From Stomorhina lunata (lineage: Eukaryota; Arthropoda; Insecta; Diptera; Rhiniidae), in NCBI GenBank assembly GCA_933228675.1, contig OW121743.1, positions 54,314,903 through 54,378,902 of the forward strand: DNA of 64,000 nt, given 5' to 3'. The position numbers and the translations under genes are program-made. Numbering within the stretch: the stretch's first letter is position 1; each line of letters begins with the position of its first letter. Positions 36,301 through 50,306 of this stretch are shown here, piece by piece. The notes below the pieces were generated by a model. It was not told the origin of the DNA and made no database searches. It worked only from the letters and a program-made list of their open reading frames with translations.

Positions 36301-38297
36301 TATAAAAATTTTTCTAAAGAAAAATTTTCAATATAAAAATTTTTCAATAGAAAAATTTTCAATATAAAAATTTTTACATAGAAAAATTTTCAATATAAAA
36401 ATTTTTCTATAGCAAAATTTTCAAGCTAAAATTTTTCTCATCAAAAATTTTCAATATCAAAATTTTTCTAAAGAAAAATTTTCAATATAAAAATTTTTCT
36501 AAAGAAAAATTTTCAATATAAAAATTTTTCTAAAGAAAAATTTTCAATATAAAAACTTTTCTAAAGAAAAATTTTCAATATAAAATTTTTTCTAAAGAAA
36601 ATTTTTCTAAAGAAAATTCTTTTCTATAAAAAAATTTCAAAATAAAAATTTTTCTATAGAAAAATTTTCAATATAAAAATTTTTCTATAGAAAAATTTTC
36701 AAGCTAAAATTTTTCTCATCAAAAATTTTCAATATCAAAATTTTTCTAAAGAAGAATTTTCAATATAAAAATTTTTCTAAAGAAAAATTTTCAATATAAA
36801 AACTTTTCTAAAGAAAAATTTTCAATATAAAATTTTTTCTAAAGAAAATTTTTCAATATAAAAATTTTTCTATAGAAAATTTTTTTCTATAAAAAAATTT
36901 CAAAATAAATATTTTTCTATAGAAAAATTTTCAATATAGAAATTTTTCTAAAGAAAAATTTTCAATCTAAAAATTTTTCTAAAGAAAAATTATCAATATA
37001 AAAATTTTTCTAAAGAAAAATTATCAATATAAAAATTTTTCTAAAGAAAAATTATCAATATAAAAATTTTTCTAAAGAAAAATTATCAATATAAAAATTT
37101 TTCTAAAGAAAAATTTTCAATATAAAAATTTTTCTAAAGAAAAATTATCAATATAAAAATTTTTCTAAAGAAAAATTATCAATATAAAAATTTTTCGAAA
37201 GAAAAATTTTCAATATAAAAATTTTTCTAAAGAAAAATTTTCAATATAAAAATTTTTCTAAAGAAAAATTTTCAATATAAAAATTTTTCTAAAGAAAAAT
37301 TATCAATATAAAAATTTTTCTAAAGAAAAATTATCAATATAAAAATTTTTCTAAAGAAAAATTATCAATATAAAAATTTTTCTAAAGAAAAATTTTCAAT
37401 ATAAAAATTTTTCTAAAGAAAAATTTTCAATATAAAAATTTTTCTAAAGAAAAATTTTCAATATAAAAATTTTTCTAAAGAAAAATTATTAATATAAAAA
37501 TTTTTTTAAAGAAAAATTATCAATATAAAAATTTTTCTAAAGAAAAATTTTCAATATAAAAATTTTTCTGTAGAAAAATTTTCAAATTAAAAATTTTTCT
37601 ATAGAAAAATTTTCAAATTAAAAATTTTTCTATAGAAAAATTTTCAAATTAAAAATTTTTCTATAGAAAAATTTTCAAATTAAAAATTTTTCTATAGAAA
37701 AATTTTCAATATAAAAATTTTTCTATAGAAAAATTTTCAATATAAAAATTTTTCTATAGAAAAATTTTCAATATAAAAATTTTTCTATAGAAAAATTTCA
37801 ATATAAAAATTTTTCTATAGAAAAATTTCAATATAAAAATTTTTCTATAGAAAAATTTTTAATTTGAAAATTTTTCTATAGAAAAATTTTCAATATAAAC
37901 ATTTTTCTATAGAAAAATTTTCAATATAAAAATTTTTCTATAGAAAAATTTTCAATATAAAAATTTTTCTATAGAAAAATTTTCAATATAAAAATTTTTC
38001 TATAGAAAAATTTTCAATATAAAAATTTTTCTATAGAAAAATTTTCAATATAAAAATTTTTCAATATAAAAATTTTTCTATAGAAAAATTTTCAATATAA
38101 AAATTTTTCTATACAAAAATTTTCAATATAAAAACTTTTCTATAGAAAAATTTTCAATATAAACATTATTCTATAGAGAAATTTTCAATATAAAAATTTT
38201 TCTATAGAGAAATTTTCAATATAAAAATTTTTCTATAGAGAAATTTTCAATATAAAAATTTTTCTATAGAAAAATTTTCAATATAAAAATTTTTTTT
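33305..38297 (+). repeat. Tandem array K, 31 bp unit (about 160 copies)
   Basis: Successive TTTTCAATATAAAAATTTTT motifs are 31 bp apart, with the TCTATAGA core in most units. TCTAAAGA and TTATCAATAT variants form blocks. A higher-order duplication is clear. The rare variant GCTAAAATTTTTCTCATC occurs at 34564, 34842, 36425 and 36703, giving offsets of 278 bp (nine units minus 1 bp) and 1861 bp (60 units plus 1 bp). Another rare variant, AAAGTTTTTCTATTTAAAAA, also repeats at about 1861 bp. The unit resembles array L in the same orientation and array M in reverse. Confidence 0.95.
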
Positions 38298-38420
38298 CGG
38301 TCCGCTCAGTCATCTCTATTTGTCATTTTTAATGTATGAGTTATATGAAAGGGTAAAAAAAAATTACATTGAAAATTTTTCATTATACCTTTTCAAAAGT
38401 AATACAACGATGAAATAATA

Positions 38421-39645
38421 AACATTTTTCTTTAGAAAATTGTTCATTATAAAACTTTTCGATATCAAAATTATTCTACCGAAAATTTTTCGTCATAAAA
38501 AATTTTCTATAGAAAATTTTGTTTATATAAAAAATTTTTCGCTATAAAAATTGTTCGTTATAGAAACTTTCCTGTACAAAATTTTCCGTTATACAAATTT
38601 TTCTATAGAAAATTTTTCTTTACAAAAATTTTTCTATAGAAAAGTTTTCGTTATAAAAATTTTTCTATAGAAAATTTTTCGTTATAAAAATTTTTTTTAA
38701 GAAAATTTTTCATTATAAAAATTTTTCATTACAAAAACTTTTCTAAAGAAACTTTTTCATTATAAAAACTTTTCTAAAGAAAATTTTTCATTATAAATAT
38801 TTATCGTTCAAAAATTTTTCTATAGAATATTTTTCATTATAAGAATTTTTCTATAGAAAATTTTTCGTTTTAAAATAATTTATTTAGAAAATTTTTCGTT
38901 ATAAAAATTTTTCTATAAAAAATTTTTCGTTGTATAAATTTTTCTACAGAAAATTTTTCTTTATAAAAATTTTTCTATAGCAAAATTTTTCGTTGTACAA
39001 TTTTTTTATTCAAAATTTATTGTTATAAAAATTTTTCTATAGCAAAATTTTTCGTTGTACAATTTTTTTATACAAAATTTATTGTTATATAATTTTTTCT
39101 ATAGAAATTTTTCCGTTATAAAAATGTTTCCTTTTAAAATTTTTTCGTTATAAAAATTTTTCTATAAAATTTTTCATTATAAAAATTTTTCTATAGAAAA
39201 TTTTTCGTAATAAAAATTTTTTTAAAGAAAATTTTTCATTATAAAAATTTTTTTAAAGAAAATTTTTCATTATAAAAATTTTTCGTTATAAAAATTTTTC
39301 TATAGAAAGTTTTTCGTTATAAAAATTTTTCTAAAGAAAATTTTTCGTTTTAAAATATTTTTTTTTAATTTTTCGTTTTAAAATATTTCTTTTTTAAAAT
39401 TTTTCATTATAAAAATTTTTCTTTAGAAAATTTTTCGTTATAAAAATTTTTCTTTAGAAAATTTTACGTTATAAAAATTTTTCTTTAGAATATTTTACGT
39501 TATGTATAGAAAACTTTTCGTTATAAAAATTTTCCTGTAAAAATTTTTCGTTATAAAAAATTTTCTGTAGGAAATTTTTCGTTACAAAAATTTTTTATAG
39601 GAAATTTTTCGTTGTAAAATTTTTCTACACAAAATTTTTCGTAGT
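38421..39645 (+). repeat. Tandem array L, 31 bp unit, degenerate
   Basis: The unit is CGTTATAAAAATTTTTCTAT followed by AGAAAATTTTT, with a modal length of 31 bp. It follows array K after about 120 bp of non-repeat DNA containing GGTCCGCTCAGTCATC. Its consensus is the reverse complement of array M, which begins 0.9 kb to the right. Confidence 0.9.
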
Positions 39646-40536
39646 TAAAAAAAAATTGTCCATACAAAATTGTTGCTAGAGTAATTAGTTTTGATAACTT
39701 TTTGCCAACAATTATAGACTTTACTAAAATCTACCAAAATATTCCTTTAATTATTTATTTAAACGCTCCTCATCTCCCTAAATAAATCAAACTTCAAACA
39801 AAAAAACCGACCCTGAAATCATTAAATCAACAAGAAACAGCACGAGTAAATCGTTATGAACCAGATCTAAATTATGAAAGAAGCACCCAAAAAATTATAG
39901 ATCAGAAAAAAGTTAAGTGGAACGAACAAACTCTTGGAAAAAAAGCAAATGATGTTCCAAAGAAGATTAAAAAGATAATCCGACAAATTATATATTGCTT
40001 TGATTTGATTAAAATCAATTTAGAAACATTTTGATAACCTCCCAAAAAAACTAATTTTCCATTTAAGGTGATTTTGTTGGTCATCAGTAGACGTAAACTT
40101 GTCATCACAGTGGGGCACAATTCAAGTTGATGTATTGTAATTTACCTTTAATTACGATGTTTACAACATTTTTGTAAAGAAAACGAAAAGATATTAAAAT
40201 TATATAAATTATTAAATCAAAACATATTTAACATTTTAATTAAACACATTCGCAAGATTTCCTTGGCTTTAACACAGATTTTTTTTAATTTATTATATGA
40301 AGATAAAGGAATAAAAATTTTAAAATATTATTTTCAATAAAAAATTTTGTTTAAGACGATTTAATTATTGAGGAAAAACAACAATCAATAAAGAGATTAA
40401 TTTATAAAAAAATAAATAGGGGGTTTTAAGTTTTTTATTTTTATTATTTCATGAATAAAATCGATTTGTATTAAGATGATTTGGACAGCTGGACAAATGA
40501 ATTAAATCTAGGAAGCAGAGCTTTAACACGATGTAT
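39646..40536. other. Spacer between inverted arrays L and M
   Basis: This is 0.9 kb of AT-rich sequence with no supportable gene. A 72-codon minus-strand open frame at 39902-40120 has no recognisable domain. The position mirrors the D/E spacer at 18115-18840. Confidence 0.5.
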
Positions 40537-43486
40537 TCATATTTTTCTGTAGCAAACATTTTAGAAAAAATTTCTATACATACATTTTTATAACCAAAAA
40601 TTGTCTAAAAAAAATTTTTAATAACAAAAAAATGTTTGTTAAAGAAAAAATTTCTATTGAAAAATTTGTATAACGAAAAATTTTCTAACGAAAAATTTTT
40701 TAAACGAAATATTTTCTATAGAAAAATTTTTATATCGAAAATTTTTTTTATAGAAAAATATGGAAATTTTTTTTAACGAAAAATGTTCCATTGAATTTTT
40801 CTTTTTTATGAAAAAAATTTTTAAGGAACAATTTTCTATAGAAAAATTTTTATGTATAACAAAAAAACTTGTTAACGATAAAATTTCTATAGAAAATCTT
40901 TAATAAAGAAAAATTTTCTATAGCTACATTTTTTTTTAATGCAACATTTTTTAATGAATATTTTCTATAACGAAACATTTTCGAAAACAATATTTTTTAT
41001 AAATAAGAATTTTCTATGAAAATATTTTTATAACAAAAAAATTTTTATAAAAAAATTCTAAAGAAAAATTAAAAAAAAAACTTTGTAAAGAAAAATTTTT
41101 ATAACGAAAAATTTTTATAATGAAAAATTTTTATAAAGAAAAGTTTTCTACAGAAAAATTTTCTTGTAATGAAACATTTTCTAAAGAAAAATTTTTTTAT
41201 AACGACAAATTTTCTATAGAAAAAATTTTACAACGAAAGATTTTCTATAGAAAAAATTTTAAAACGAAAAATTTTGTATAGAAAATTTTTATAGCGAAAA
41301 ATTTTCTATGGAAAATTTTTCTATAAAAAAATTTTCTGCAAAGAAAAATTTTTTATAGTAAATTTTTTTTTAACGAAAAATTTTATATAAAAAAATGTTT
41401 AACGAAAAATTTTCTATAGAAGAATTTGCTATAGAAAAAATTGCTATAGAAGAATTTTTTCTAGAAAAATTTTCTATAAAAGAACTTTTATAACGTTAAA
41501 TTTTTATAACGAAAAATTTTCTGTAGAAAAATTTTTCTATCGAAAAAATTTTATAACAAAAAATTGTCTGCAAAAAGAATTTATAACTTAAAATCTTCTA
41601 TAGAAATATTTTTATAACCAAAAATTTTCAATAGAAAAATTTTTATAGCGAAAAGTTTTCTATAGAAAAATTTTCTCCAGAAAAATTTCCTATAGAAAAA
41701 TTTTTATAACAAAAAAAAAATCTAAAGAAAAATTTTTGTAACGAAAAATTTTCAAAAAAAAAAATTTTATAATGAAAAATTTTCTGTAGAAAAATTTTTA
41801 TAACAAAAAATTCTGAAGAAACAATTTTATAACGAAAAATCTTCTATAGAAATATTTTTGTAGCAAAAAGTTTTCAATAGAAAAGGTTTCTCCACCAACA
41901 TTTTTTGGTTTTATCAAAAAACTATTTATTACAATAATAAATAATTGTAATAAATTGGGATTCTTAGTGCAATACACTACAGTAAAACTTTTTAATTAAA
42001 TTTTTGATGTCCCAAAATTTTGATAAAACTTTTTCGAAAAATTTTATGTTGAAAAACTTTTATAACGAAAATTTTTCTACCGAAAAAATTTTATAGCGAA
42101 AAATTTTCGGTATAAAAAATTTTATAACGAAAAATCTTCTATAGAAATATTTTTATAACAAAAAATTTTCAATAGAAAAATTTTTATAACGAAAAATGTT
42201 CAATAGAAAAATTTTTATTTTTTATTTTTCAATAGAAAAATTTTTATTTTTTATTTTTCTATATCAAAATTTTTATAACGAAAAATTTTCTATAGAAAAT
42301 TTTTTTAACGAACATTTTTTTATAGAAAAATTTTTATAACGAAAAATTTTCTATAGAAGTATCTTTTGATCCAAAAATTTTCTATAGAAATATTTTTTTA
42401 CCAAAAAATTTTCTGTATAAAAATTTTTTTAGCAAAAAATTTTCGTTATAATTTTTTTTTTTTTTTTGGCAAAAAGTTTGCTTTATAAAAATTCTTTTAA
42501 CGAAAAATTTTCCACAGAAAATTTTTTTTTACAAAAAATTTTCTATAGAAATTTTTTGCGACAAATTTTCTCCGGATTTTTTTTTTTTAACGAAAAATTT
42601 TCTATAGAAAAATTTTTATAACGACAAATTTTCTATAGAAAAAATTTTTTAACGAAAAATTTTCTACACCAAAATTTTTATCACGAAATTTTCTTTAGAA
42701 AAATTTTCTATAACGAAAAATTTTCTATACAAAAATTTTTTTACGAAAAGTTTTCTAAAAAAAATTTTTATAACGAAAAACTTTCCATAGAAAAATTTTT
42801 ACAACGAAATATTTTCTATAAAAAAATTTTTATAACGAAAATATTTCTAAAAAAAAATTTTATAAAAAAAATTTCTGTCCAAAAATTTTTATAACAAAAA
42901 ATTTGCTATCGAAAAATTTGTATAACAAAAAAATTTCTTTTGAAAAATTTTTATAACAAAAAATTTTCTATCGAAAAATTTTATAGCAAAAAATTATCTA
43001 TCGAAAAATTTTTATAACAAAACATTTTGTATAGAAAATTTTTTTAACAAAAAATTTTCTATAGAGACATTTTTTTTTTAACGAAAAACTTTCTTAAGAA
43101 AAATTTTTTAACGAAAAATTTTCAATAGAAAAATTTTATATGAAAAAATTTCTATAATGAAATACTTTCAATAGAAAAATTTTATATGAAAAAATTTCTA
43201 TAACGAAAAATTTTCTTTAGAAAAATTTTTATAGTGAAAAATTTTCTATAGCAAGATTTTTATAACGAAAAATTTTCTATAGAAAATTTTTTATACCAAA
43301 AAATTTTCTATAGAAAATTTTTTCTAATTAAAAATTTTCTATTTGGATAACAAAAAATTTTCTATAGAAAAATTTCCTTTACAAAAAATTCTTATAACGA
43401 AAACTTTTTTATAGAAAAATTTTTATAACTAAAAATTTTTATAAGAAAAAATTTTCTTTCAAAAAATTTTTCCATGAAAACAATTT
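40537..43486 (-). repeat. Tandem array M, 31 bp unit, inverted relative to K/L
   Basis: The plus strand reads TATAACGAAAAATTTTCTAT then AGAAAAATTTT, the reverse complement of array L and close to the reverse complement of array K. Copies are degenerate, with many single-base indels. A non-repeat interruption of about 150 bp lies at roughly 41883-42030, containing TTATTACAATAATAAATAAT and a short inverted match to it. No function is visible. Confidence 0.9.
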
Positions 43487-44898
43487 AATATCAAAATAAA
43501 TATTTTTAGAATGTATCGAACTGGTTGTTTAACTCCTTTACAGCTCTGAATTTTTCTTTAAAACCCATAAATATGAGTACATTTCCACATGCAACCACAT
43601 TCATTCAAAACGCACATTAATAATATTAATACAATAAATGCAAACGAACGAACGAGTAGTAAATTGAAAAATGTTATCGCCTTCATAAATATTAATTGAT
43701 TTATTGAACTAAAATCTGCAGCGGAATGCAATCAATAAAATTGCTGTTGCATACTTATTTGTGCTGCTGCCTTAATGCAGACAACAAGTTGTATGTTGTC
43801 GTTGGTTGTTGGGGTCTCAATTTTTTTGTCTTTTCCTTATTTACATGCAACACAATTTTAAATCGCCAACAAATGACGATAATATTCGTCCTCTGTCGTC
43901 GTCGTCATCATCGACATCATTATGACAACGATGGCATGATGCCATCGCTTTTATATCTTAATAACCACCTCTCACGGAATGTAGAAAACTACATGTTAAT
44001 TTTTACTGATAAAATTTAATGCAGTGTTGCCATTTAGCTATTTTCTTGGCTATAATTTATATTAGTTTATATTTATTTGTTTCTATAAATGTCTCATATT
44101 TGAGACTTTGTCTCCTCGTTTTTTTGATATTTTCCTAGGAACTATTCAGGTTTATCTTAAGTTTGTTGTCAAGAGTATCTTGTCTGTCGCCTTCTTAAGT
44201 TTAAATTCTGAAAATTTTAGTTTTTGTTATTTTTAGCAAAAAAATTCTAAATATTTTTGAAAGTCTTTTTCTCAGACACGCACTTTTTAAGTTAATAAAG
44301 TGGGAATTTTTATTATTTGTTTTAAGATTTCAGTGAGTTTATTATAGTACTTCGTGGATGGCTTTAAGTGGACATTACTGAAAATCATCATCATATTTAT
44401 AGGCTACTGACAGATACATGAGATCTTTTATAGATTGTAAGAGAAAATTATATCTCTGTGTTCATAAAAAACTATATCGCTCTAAAAATTTTATAAAAAT
44501 GTACCCGATGTATTATGGCCAGGAGTAGGCAGCCCATGCCAACAGCAGCCGATGAATTTTTTTAATTTTCGTAAATACCACGATCATTAATAAAGCTCGT
44601 GAAAATGAGTAAATATTAAAATCATTCAGTTGGAATTTCGATGTTAAGAGAGTTGGATGGTGCCGCTTTGTTAAAGAAAAGACAAAAACAAAATAGGCAA
44701 GAAAGAATCAAAATCCAATTTATAGCAACAAAATACATGGTTCGAGAGAACAAAGAAGTATAATCTCGAACATTGTTGCCACGACACTTTTATTTTTGTA
44801 AACATTGGGAATAATTTTGTAAATATTGGGAATTTTTTTCAAAACAGAAATAAATTGTAATATAAAAAAAATTTACATTTTTTAGATATTTTCGAGCC
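43487..44898. other. Spacer between arrays M and N
   Basis: The sequence is mostly non-repetitive. A cryptically simple patch lies at about 43891-43950 (GTCGTCGTCGTCATCATCGA and following). A 97-codon plus-strand open frame at 43726-44019 runs through it and encodes a Cys/His-rich low-complexity peptide. I regard that frame as fortuitous. Around 44500-44790 the GC content is higher and could be a decayed transposon, but I cannot identify one. Confidence 0.5.
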
Positions 44899-47800
44899 AA
44901 AAAATTTTTATAGAAAAATTTTTGATAAAAAAAATTTTCATAGAACAATTTTTGATAAAAAAATTTTCTATAGAAAAATTTTTGATAAAAACATTTTCTA
45001 TAGAAAATTTTTGATAAAAACATTTTCTATAGAAAATTTTTGATAAAACATTTTCTATAGAAAATTTTTGATAAAAACATTTTCTATAGAAAATTTTTGA
45101 TAAAAACATTTTCTATAGAAAATTTTTGATAAAAAGATTTTCTATAGAAAATTTTTGATAAAAACATTTTCTATAGAAAATTTTTGATAAAAACATTTTC
45201 TATAGAAAATTTTTGATAAAAACATTTTCTATAGAAAATTTTTGATAAAAACATTTTCTATAGAAAATTTTTGATAAAAACATTTTCTATAGAAAATTTT
45301 TGATAAAAAGATTTTCTATAGAAAATTTTTGATAAAAAGATTTTCTATAGAAAATTTTTGATAAAAAGATTTTCTATAGAAAATTTTTGATAAAAAGATT
45401 TTCTATAGAAAATTTTTGATAAAAAGATTTTCTATAGAAAATTTTTGATAAAAAGATTTTCTATAGAAAATTTTTGATAAAAAGATTTTCTATAGAAAAT
45501 TTTTGATAAAAAGATTTTCTATAGAAAATTTTTGATAAAAAGATTTTCTATAGAAAATTTTTGATAAAAAGATTTTCTATAGAAAATTTTTGATAAAAAG
45601 ATTTTCTATAGAAAATTTTTGATAAAAAGATTTTCTATAGAAAATTTTTGATAAAAAGATTTTCTATAGAAAATTTTTGATAAAACTATTTTCTATAGAA
45701 AATTTTTGATAAAAAGATTTTCTATAGAAAATTTTTGATAAAAAGATTTTCTATAGAAAATTTTTGATAAAAAGATTTTCTATAGAAAATTTTTGATAAA
45801 AAGATTTTCTATAGAAAATTTTTGATAAAAAGATTTTGTATAGAAAATTTTTGATAAAAAGATTTTCTATAAAAAATTTTTGATAAAAAATTTTCTGTAG
45901 AAAATTTTTGATAAAAAGATTTTCTATAGAAAATTTTTGATAAAAAGATTTTCTCTAGAAAATTTTTGATAAAAAGATTTTCTATAGAAAATTTTTGATA
46001 AAAAGATTTTATATAGAAAATTTTTAATAAAAAGATTTTCTATACAAAATTTTTGATAAAAAGATTTTCTATAGAAAATTTTTGATAAAAAGATTTTGTA
46101 CAGAAAATTTTTGATAAAAAGATTTTCTATAGAAAATTTTTGATAAAAACATTTTCTATAGAAAATTTTTGATAAAAAGATTTTCTATAGAAAATTTTTG
46201 ATAAAAAGATTTTCTATAGAAAATTTTTGATAAAAAGATTTTCTATAGAAAATTTTTGATAAAAAGATTTTCTATAGAAAATTTTTGATAAAAAGATTTT
46301 CTATAGAAAATTTTTGATAAAAAGATTTTCTATAGAAAATTTTTGATAAAAAGATTTTCTATAGAAAATTTTTGATAAAAAGATTTTCTATAGAAAATTT
46401 TTGATAAAAAGATTTTCTATAGAAAATTTTTGATAAAAAGATTTTCTATAGAAAATTTTTGATAAAAACATTTTCTATAGAAAATTTTTGATAAAAAGAT
46501 TTTATATAGAAAATTTTTGATAAAAAGATTTTCTATAGAAAATTTTTGATAAAAAGATTTTCTATAGAAAATTTTTGATAAAAAGATTTTCTATAGAAAA
46601 TTTTTGATAAAAAGATTTTCTATAGAAAAGTTTTGATAAAAAGATTTGATATAGAAAATTTTTGATAAAAAGATTTTCTATAGAAAATTTTTGATAAAAA
46701 GATTTTCTATAGAAAATTTTTGATTAAAAAATTTTCTATAGAAAATTTTTGATAAAATGATTTTCTATAGAAAATTTTTGAAAAAAAGATTTTCTATAGA
46801 AAATTTTTGATAAAAAGTATTTCTATAGAAAATTTTTGATAAAAAGATTTTCTATAGAAAATTTTTGATAAAAAGATTTTCCATAGAAAATTTTTGATAA
46901 AAATATTTTCTATAGAAAATTTTTGATAAAAAGATTTTCTATAGAAAATTTTTGATAAAAAGATTTTCTATAGAAAATTTTTGATAAAAAGATTTTCTAT
47001 AGAAAATTTTTGATAAAAAGATTTTCTATAGAAAAGTTTTGATAAAAAGATTTGATATAGAAAATTTTTGATAAAAAGATTTTCTATAGAAAATTTTTGA
47101 TAAAAAGATTTTCTATAGAAAATTTTTGATTAAAAGATTTTCTATAGAAAATTTTTGATAAAATGATTTTCTATAGAAAATTTTTGATAAAAAGATTTTC
47201 TATAGAAAATTTTTGATAAAAAGATTTTCTATAGAAAATTTTTGATAAAAAGATTTTCTATAGAAAATTTTTGATAAAAAGATTTTCCATAGAAAATTTT
47301 TGATAAAAATATTTTCTATAGAAAATTTTTGATAAAAAGATTTTCTATAGAAAATTTTTGATAAAAAGATTTTCTATAGAAAATTTTTGATAAAAAGATT
47401 TTCTATAGAAAATTTTTGATAAAAAGATTTTCTATAGAAAAGTTTTGATAAAAAGATTTGATATAGAAAATTTTTGATAAAAAGATTTTCTATAGAAAAT
47501 TTTTGATAAAAAGATTTTCTATAGAAAATTTTTGATTAAAAGATTTTCTATAGAAAATTTTTGATAAAATGATTTTCTATAGAAAATTTTTGATAAAAAG
47601 ATTTTCTATAGAAAATTTTTGATAAAAAGATTTTCTATAGAAAATTTTTGATTAAAAGATTTTCTATAGAAAATTTTTGATAAAATGATTTTCTATAGAA
47701 AATTTTTGATAAAAAGATTTTCTATAGAAAATTTTTGATAAAAAGATTTTCTATAGAAAATTTTTGATAAAAAGATTTTCCATAGAAAATTTTTGATAAA

Positions 47801-48506
47801 AATATTTTCTATAGAAAATTTTTGATAAAAAGATTTTCTATAGAAAATTTTTGATAAAAAGATTTTCTATAGAAAATTTTTGATAAAAAGATTTTCTATA
47901 GAAAATTTTTGATAAAAAGATTTTCTATAGAAAATTTTTGATAAAAAGATTTTCTATAGAAAATTTTTGATAAAAAGATTTTCTATAGAAAATTTTTGAT
48001 AAAAAGATTTTCTATAGAAAATTTTTGATAAAAAGATTTTCTATAGAAAATTTTTGATAAAAAGATTTTCTATAGAAAATTTTTGATAAAAAGATTTTCT
48101 ATAGAAAATTTTTGATAAAAAGATTTTCTATAGAAAATTTTTGATAAAAAGATTTTCCATAGAAAATTTTTGATAAAAATATTTTCTATAGAAAATTTTT
48201 GATAAAAAGATTTTCTATAGAAAATTTTTGATAAAAAGATTTTCTATAGAAAATTTTTGATAAAAAGATTTTCTATAGAAAATTTTTGATAAAAAGATTT
48301 TCTATAGAAAAGTTTTGATAAAAAGATTTGATATAGAAAATTTTTGATAAAAAGATTTTCTATAGAAAATTTTTGATAAAAAGATTTTCTATAGAAAATT
48401 TTTGATTAAAAGATTTTCTATAGAAAATTTTTGATAAAATGATTTTCTATAGAAAATTTTTGATAAAAAGATTTTCTATAGAAAATTTTTGATAAAAAGA
48501 TTTTCG

Positions 48507-48722
48507 GAAAATTTTCTATAGAAAATCTTTTTATCAAAAATTTTCTATAGAAAATCTTTTTATCAAAAATTTTCTATAGAAAATCTTTTTATCAAAAATT
48601 TTCTATAGAAAATCTTTTTATCAAAAATTTTCTATAGAAAATCTTTTTATCAAAAATTTTCTATAGAAAATCTTTTTATCAAAAATTTTCTATAGAAAAT
48701 ATTTTTATCAAAAATTTTCTAT
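48507..48722 (+). repeat. Seven-unit inverted block within array N
   Basis: Here the plus strand switches to TATAGAAAATCTTTTTATCA units, the reverse complement of the surrounding array. The left junction is visible as a broken unit (GATTTTCGGAAAATTTTC near 48500-48517). The right junction falls in the self-complementary TCTATAGA core and is seamless. One unit carries the AAAATATTTTTATC variant, the complement of a variant found in neighbouring array N units, so the block came from this array. Confidence 0.93.
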
Positions 48723-50306
48723 AGAAAATTTTTGATTAAAAGATTTTCTATAGAAAATTTTTGATAAAATGATTTTCTATAGAAAATTTTTGATAAAAAG
48801 ATTTTCTATAGAAAATTTTTGATAAAAAGATTTTCTATAGAAAATTTTTGATAAAAAGATTTTCTATAGAAAATTTTTGATAAAAAGATTTTCCATAGAA
48901 AATTTTTGATAAAAATATTTTCTATAGAAAATTTTTGATAAAAAGATTTTCTATAGAAAATTTTTGATAAAAAGATTTTCTATAGAAAATTTTTGATAAA
49001 AAGATTTTCTATAGAAAATTTTTGATAAAAAGATTTTCTATAGAAAATTTTTGATAAAAAGATTTTCTATAGAAAATTTTTGATAAAAAGATTTTCTATA
49101 GAAAATTTTTGATAAAAAGATTTTCTATAGAAAATTTTTGATAAAAAGATTTTCTATAGAAAATTTTTGATAAAAAGATTTTCTATAGAAAATTTTTGAT
49201 AAAAACATTTTCTATAGAAAATTGTTGATAAAAAGATTTTCTATAGAAAATTTTTGATAAAAAGATTTTCTATAGAAAATTTTTGATAAAAAGATTTTCT
49301 ATAGAAAATTTTTGATAAAAAGATTTTCTATAGAAAATTTTTGATAAACAGATTTTCTTTGATAAAAAAATTTTCTATAGAAAATTTTTGATAAGAAAAT
49401 TTTCTATAGAAAATTTTTGATAAAAACATTTTCTATAGAAAATTTTTGATAAAAACATTTTCTATAGAAAATTTTTGATAAAAAGATTTTCTATAGAAAA
49501 TTTTTGATAAAAAGATTTTCTATAGAAAATTTTTGATAAAAAGATTTTCTATAGAAAATTTTTGATAAAAAGATTCTCTATAGAAAATTTTTGATAAAAA
49601 GATTTTCTATAGAAAATTTTTGATAAAAAGATTTTCTATAGAAAATTTTTGATAAAAAGATTTTCTATAGAAAATTTTTGATAAAAAGATTTTCTATAGA
49701 AAATTTTTGATAAAAACATTTTCTATAGAAAATTGTTGATAAAAAGATTTTCTATAGAAAATTTTTGATAAAAAGATTTTCTATAGAAAATTTTTGATAA
49801 AAAGATTTTCTATAGAAAAGTTTTGATAAAAAGATTTGATATAGAAAATTTTTGATAAAAAGATTTTCTATAGAAAATTTTTGATAAAAAGATTTTCTAT
49901 AGAAAATTTTTTGATAAAAAGATTTTCTATAGAAAATTTTTTGATAAAAAGATTTTCTATAGAAAATTTTTTGATAAAAAGATTTTCTATAGAAAATTTT
50001 TGATAAAAAGATTTTCTATAGAAAATTTTTGATAAAAACATTTGCTATAGAAAATTTTTGTTAAAAAGATTTTCTATAGAAAATTTTTGATAAAAAGATT
50101 TTCTATAGAAAATTTTTGATAAAAAGATTTTCTATAGAAAATTTTTGATAAAAAGATTTTCTATAGAAAATTTTTGATAAAAACATTTTCTATAGAAAAT
50201 TTTTGATAAAAACATTTTCTATAGAAAATTTTTGATAAAAACATTTTCTATAGAAAATTTTTGATAAAAACATTTTCTATAGAAAATTTTTGATAAAAAG
50301 ATTTTC

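Noticed and set aside
43726..44019. 97-codon Cys/His-rich frame
   Set aside because: It runs through cryptically simple CGT/CAT sequence and lacks any recognisable motif. Low-complexity DNA explains the frame.
44790..45109. Minus-strand frames of 75-77 codons at the start of array N
   Set aside because: They are translations of diverged satellite units with a period of 29-30 bp and have no non-repeat coding sequence.
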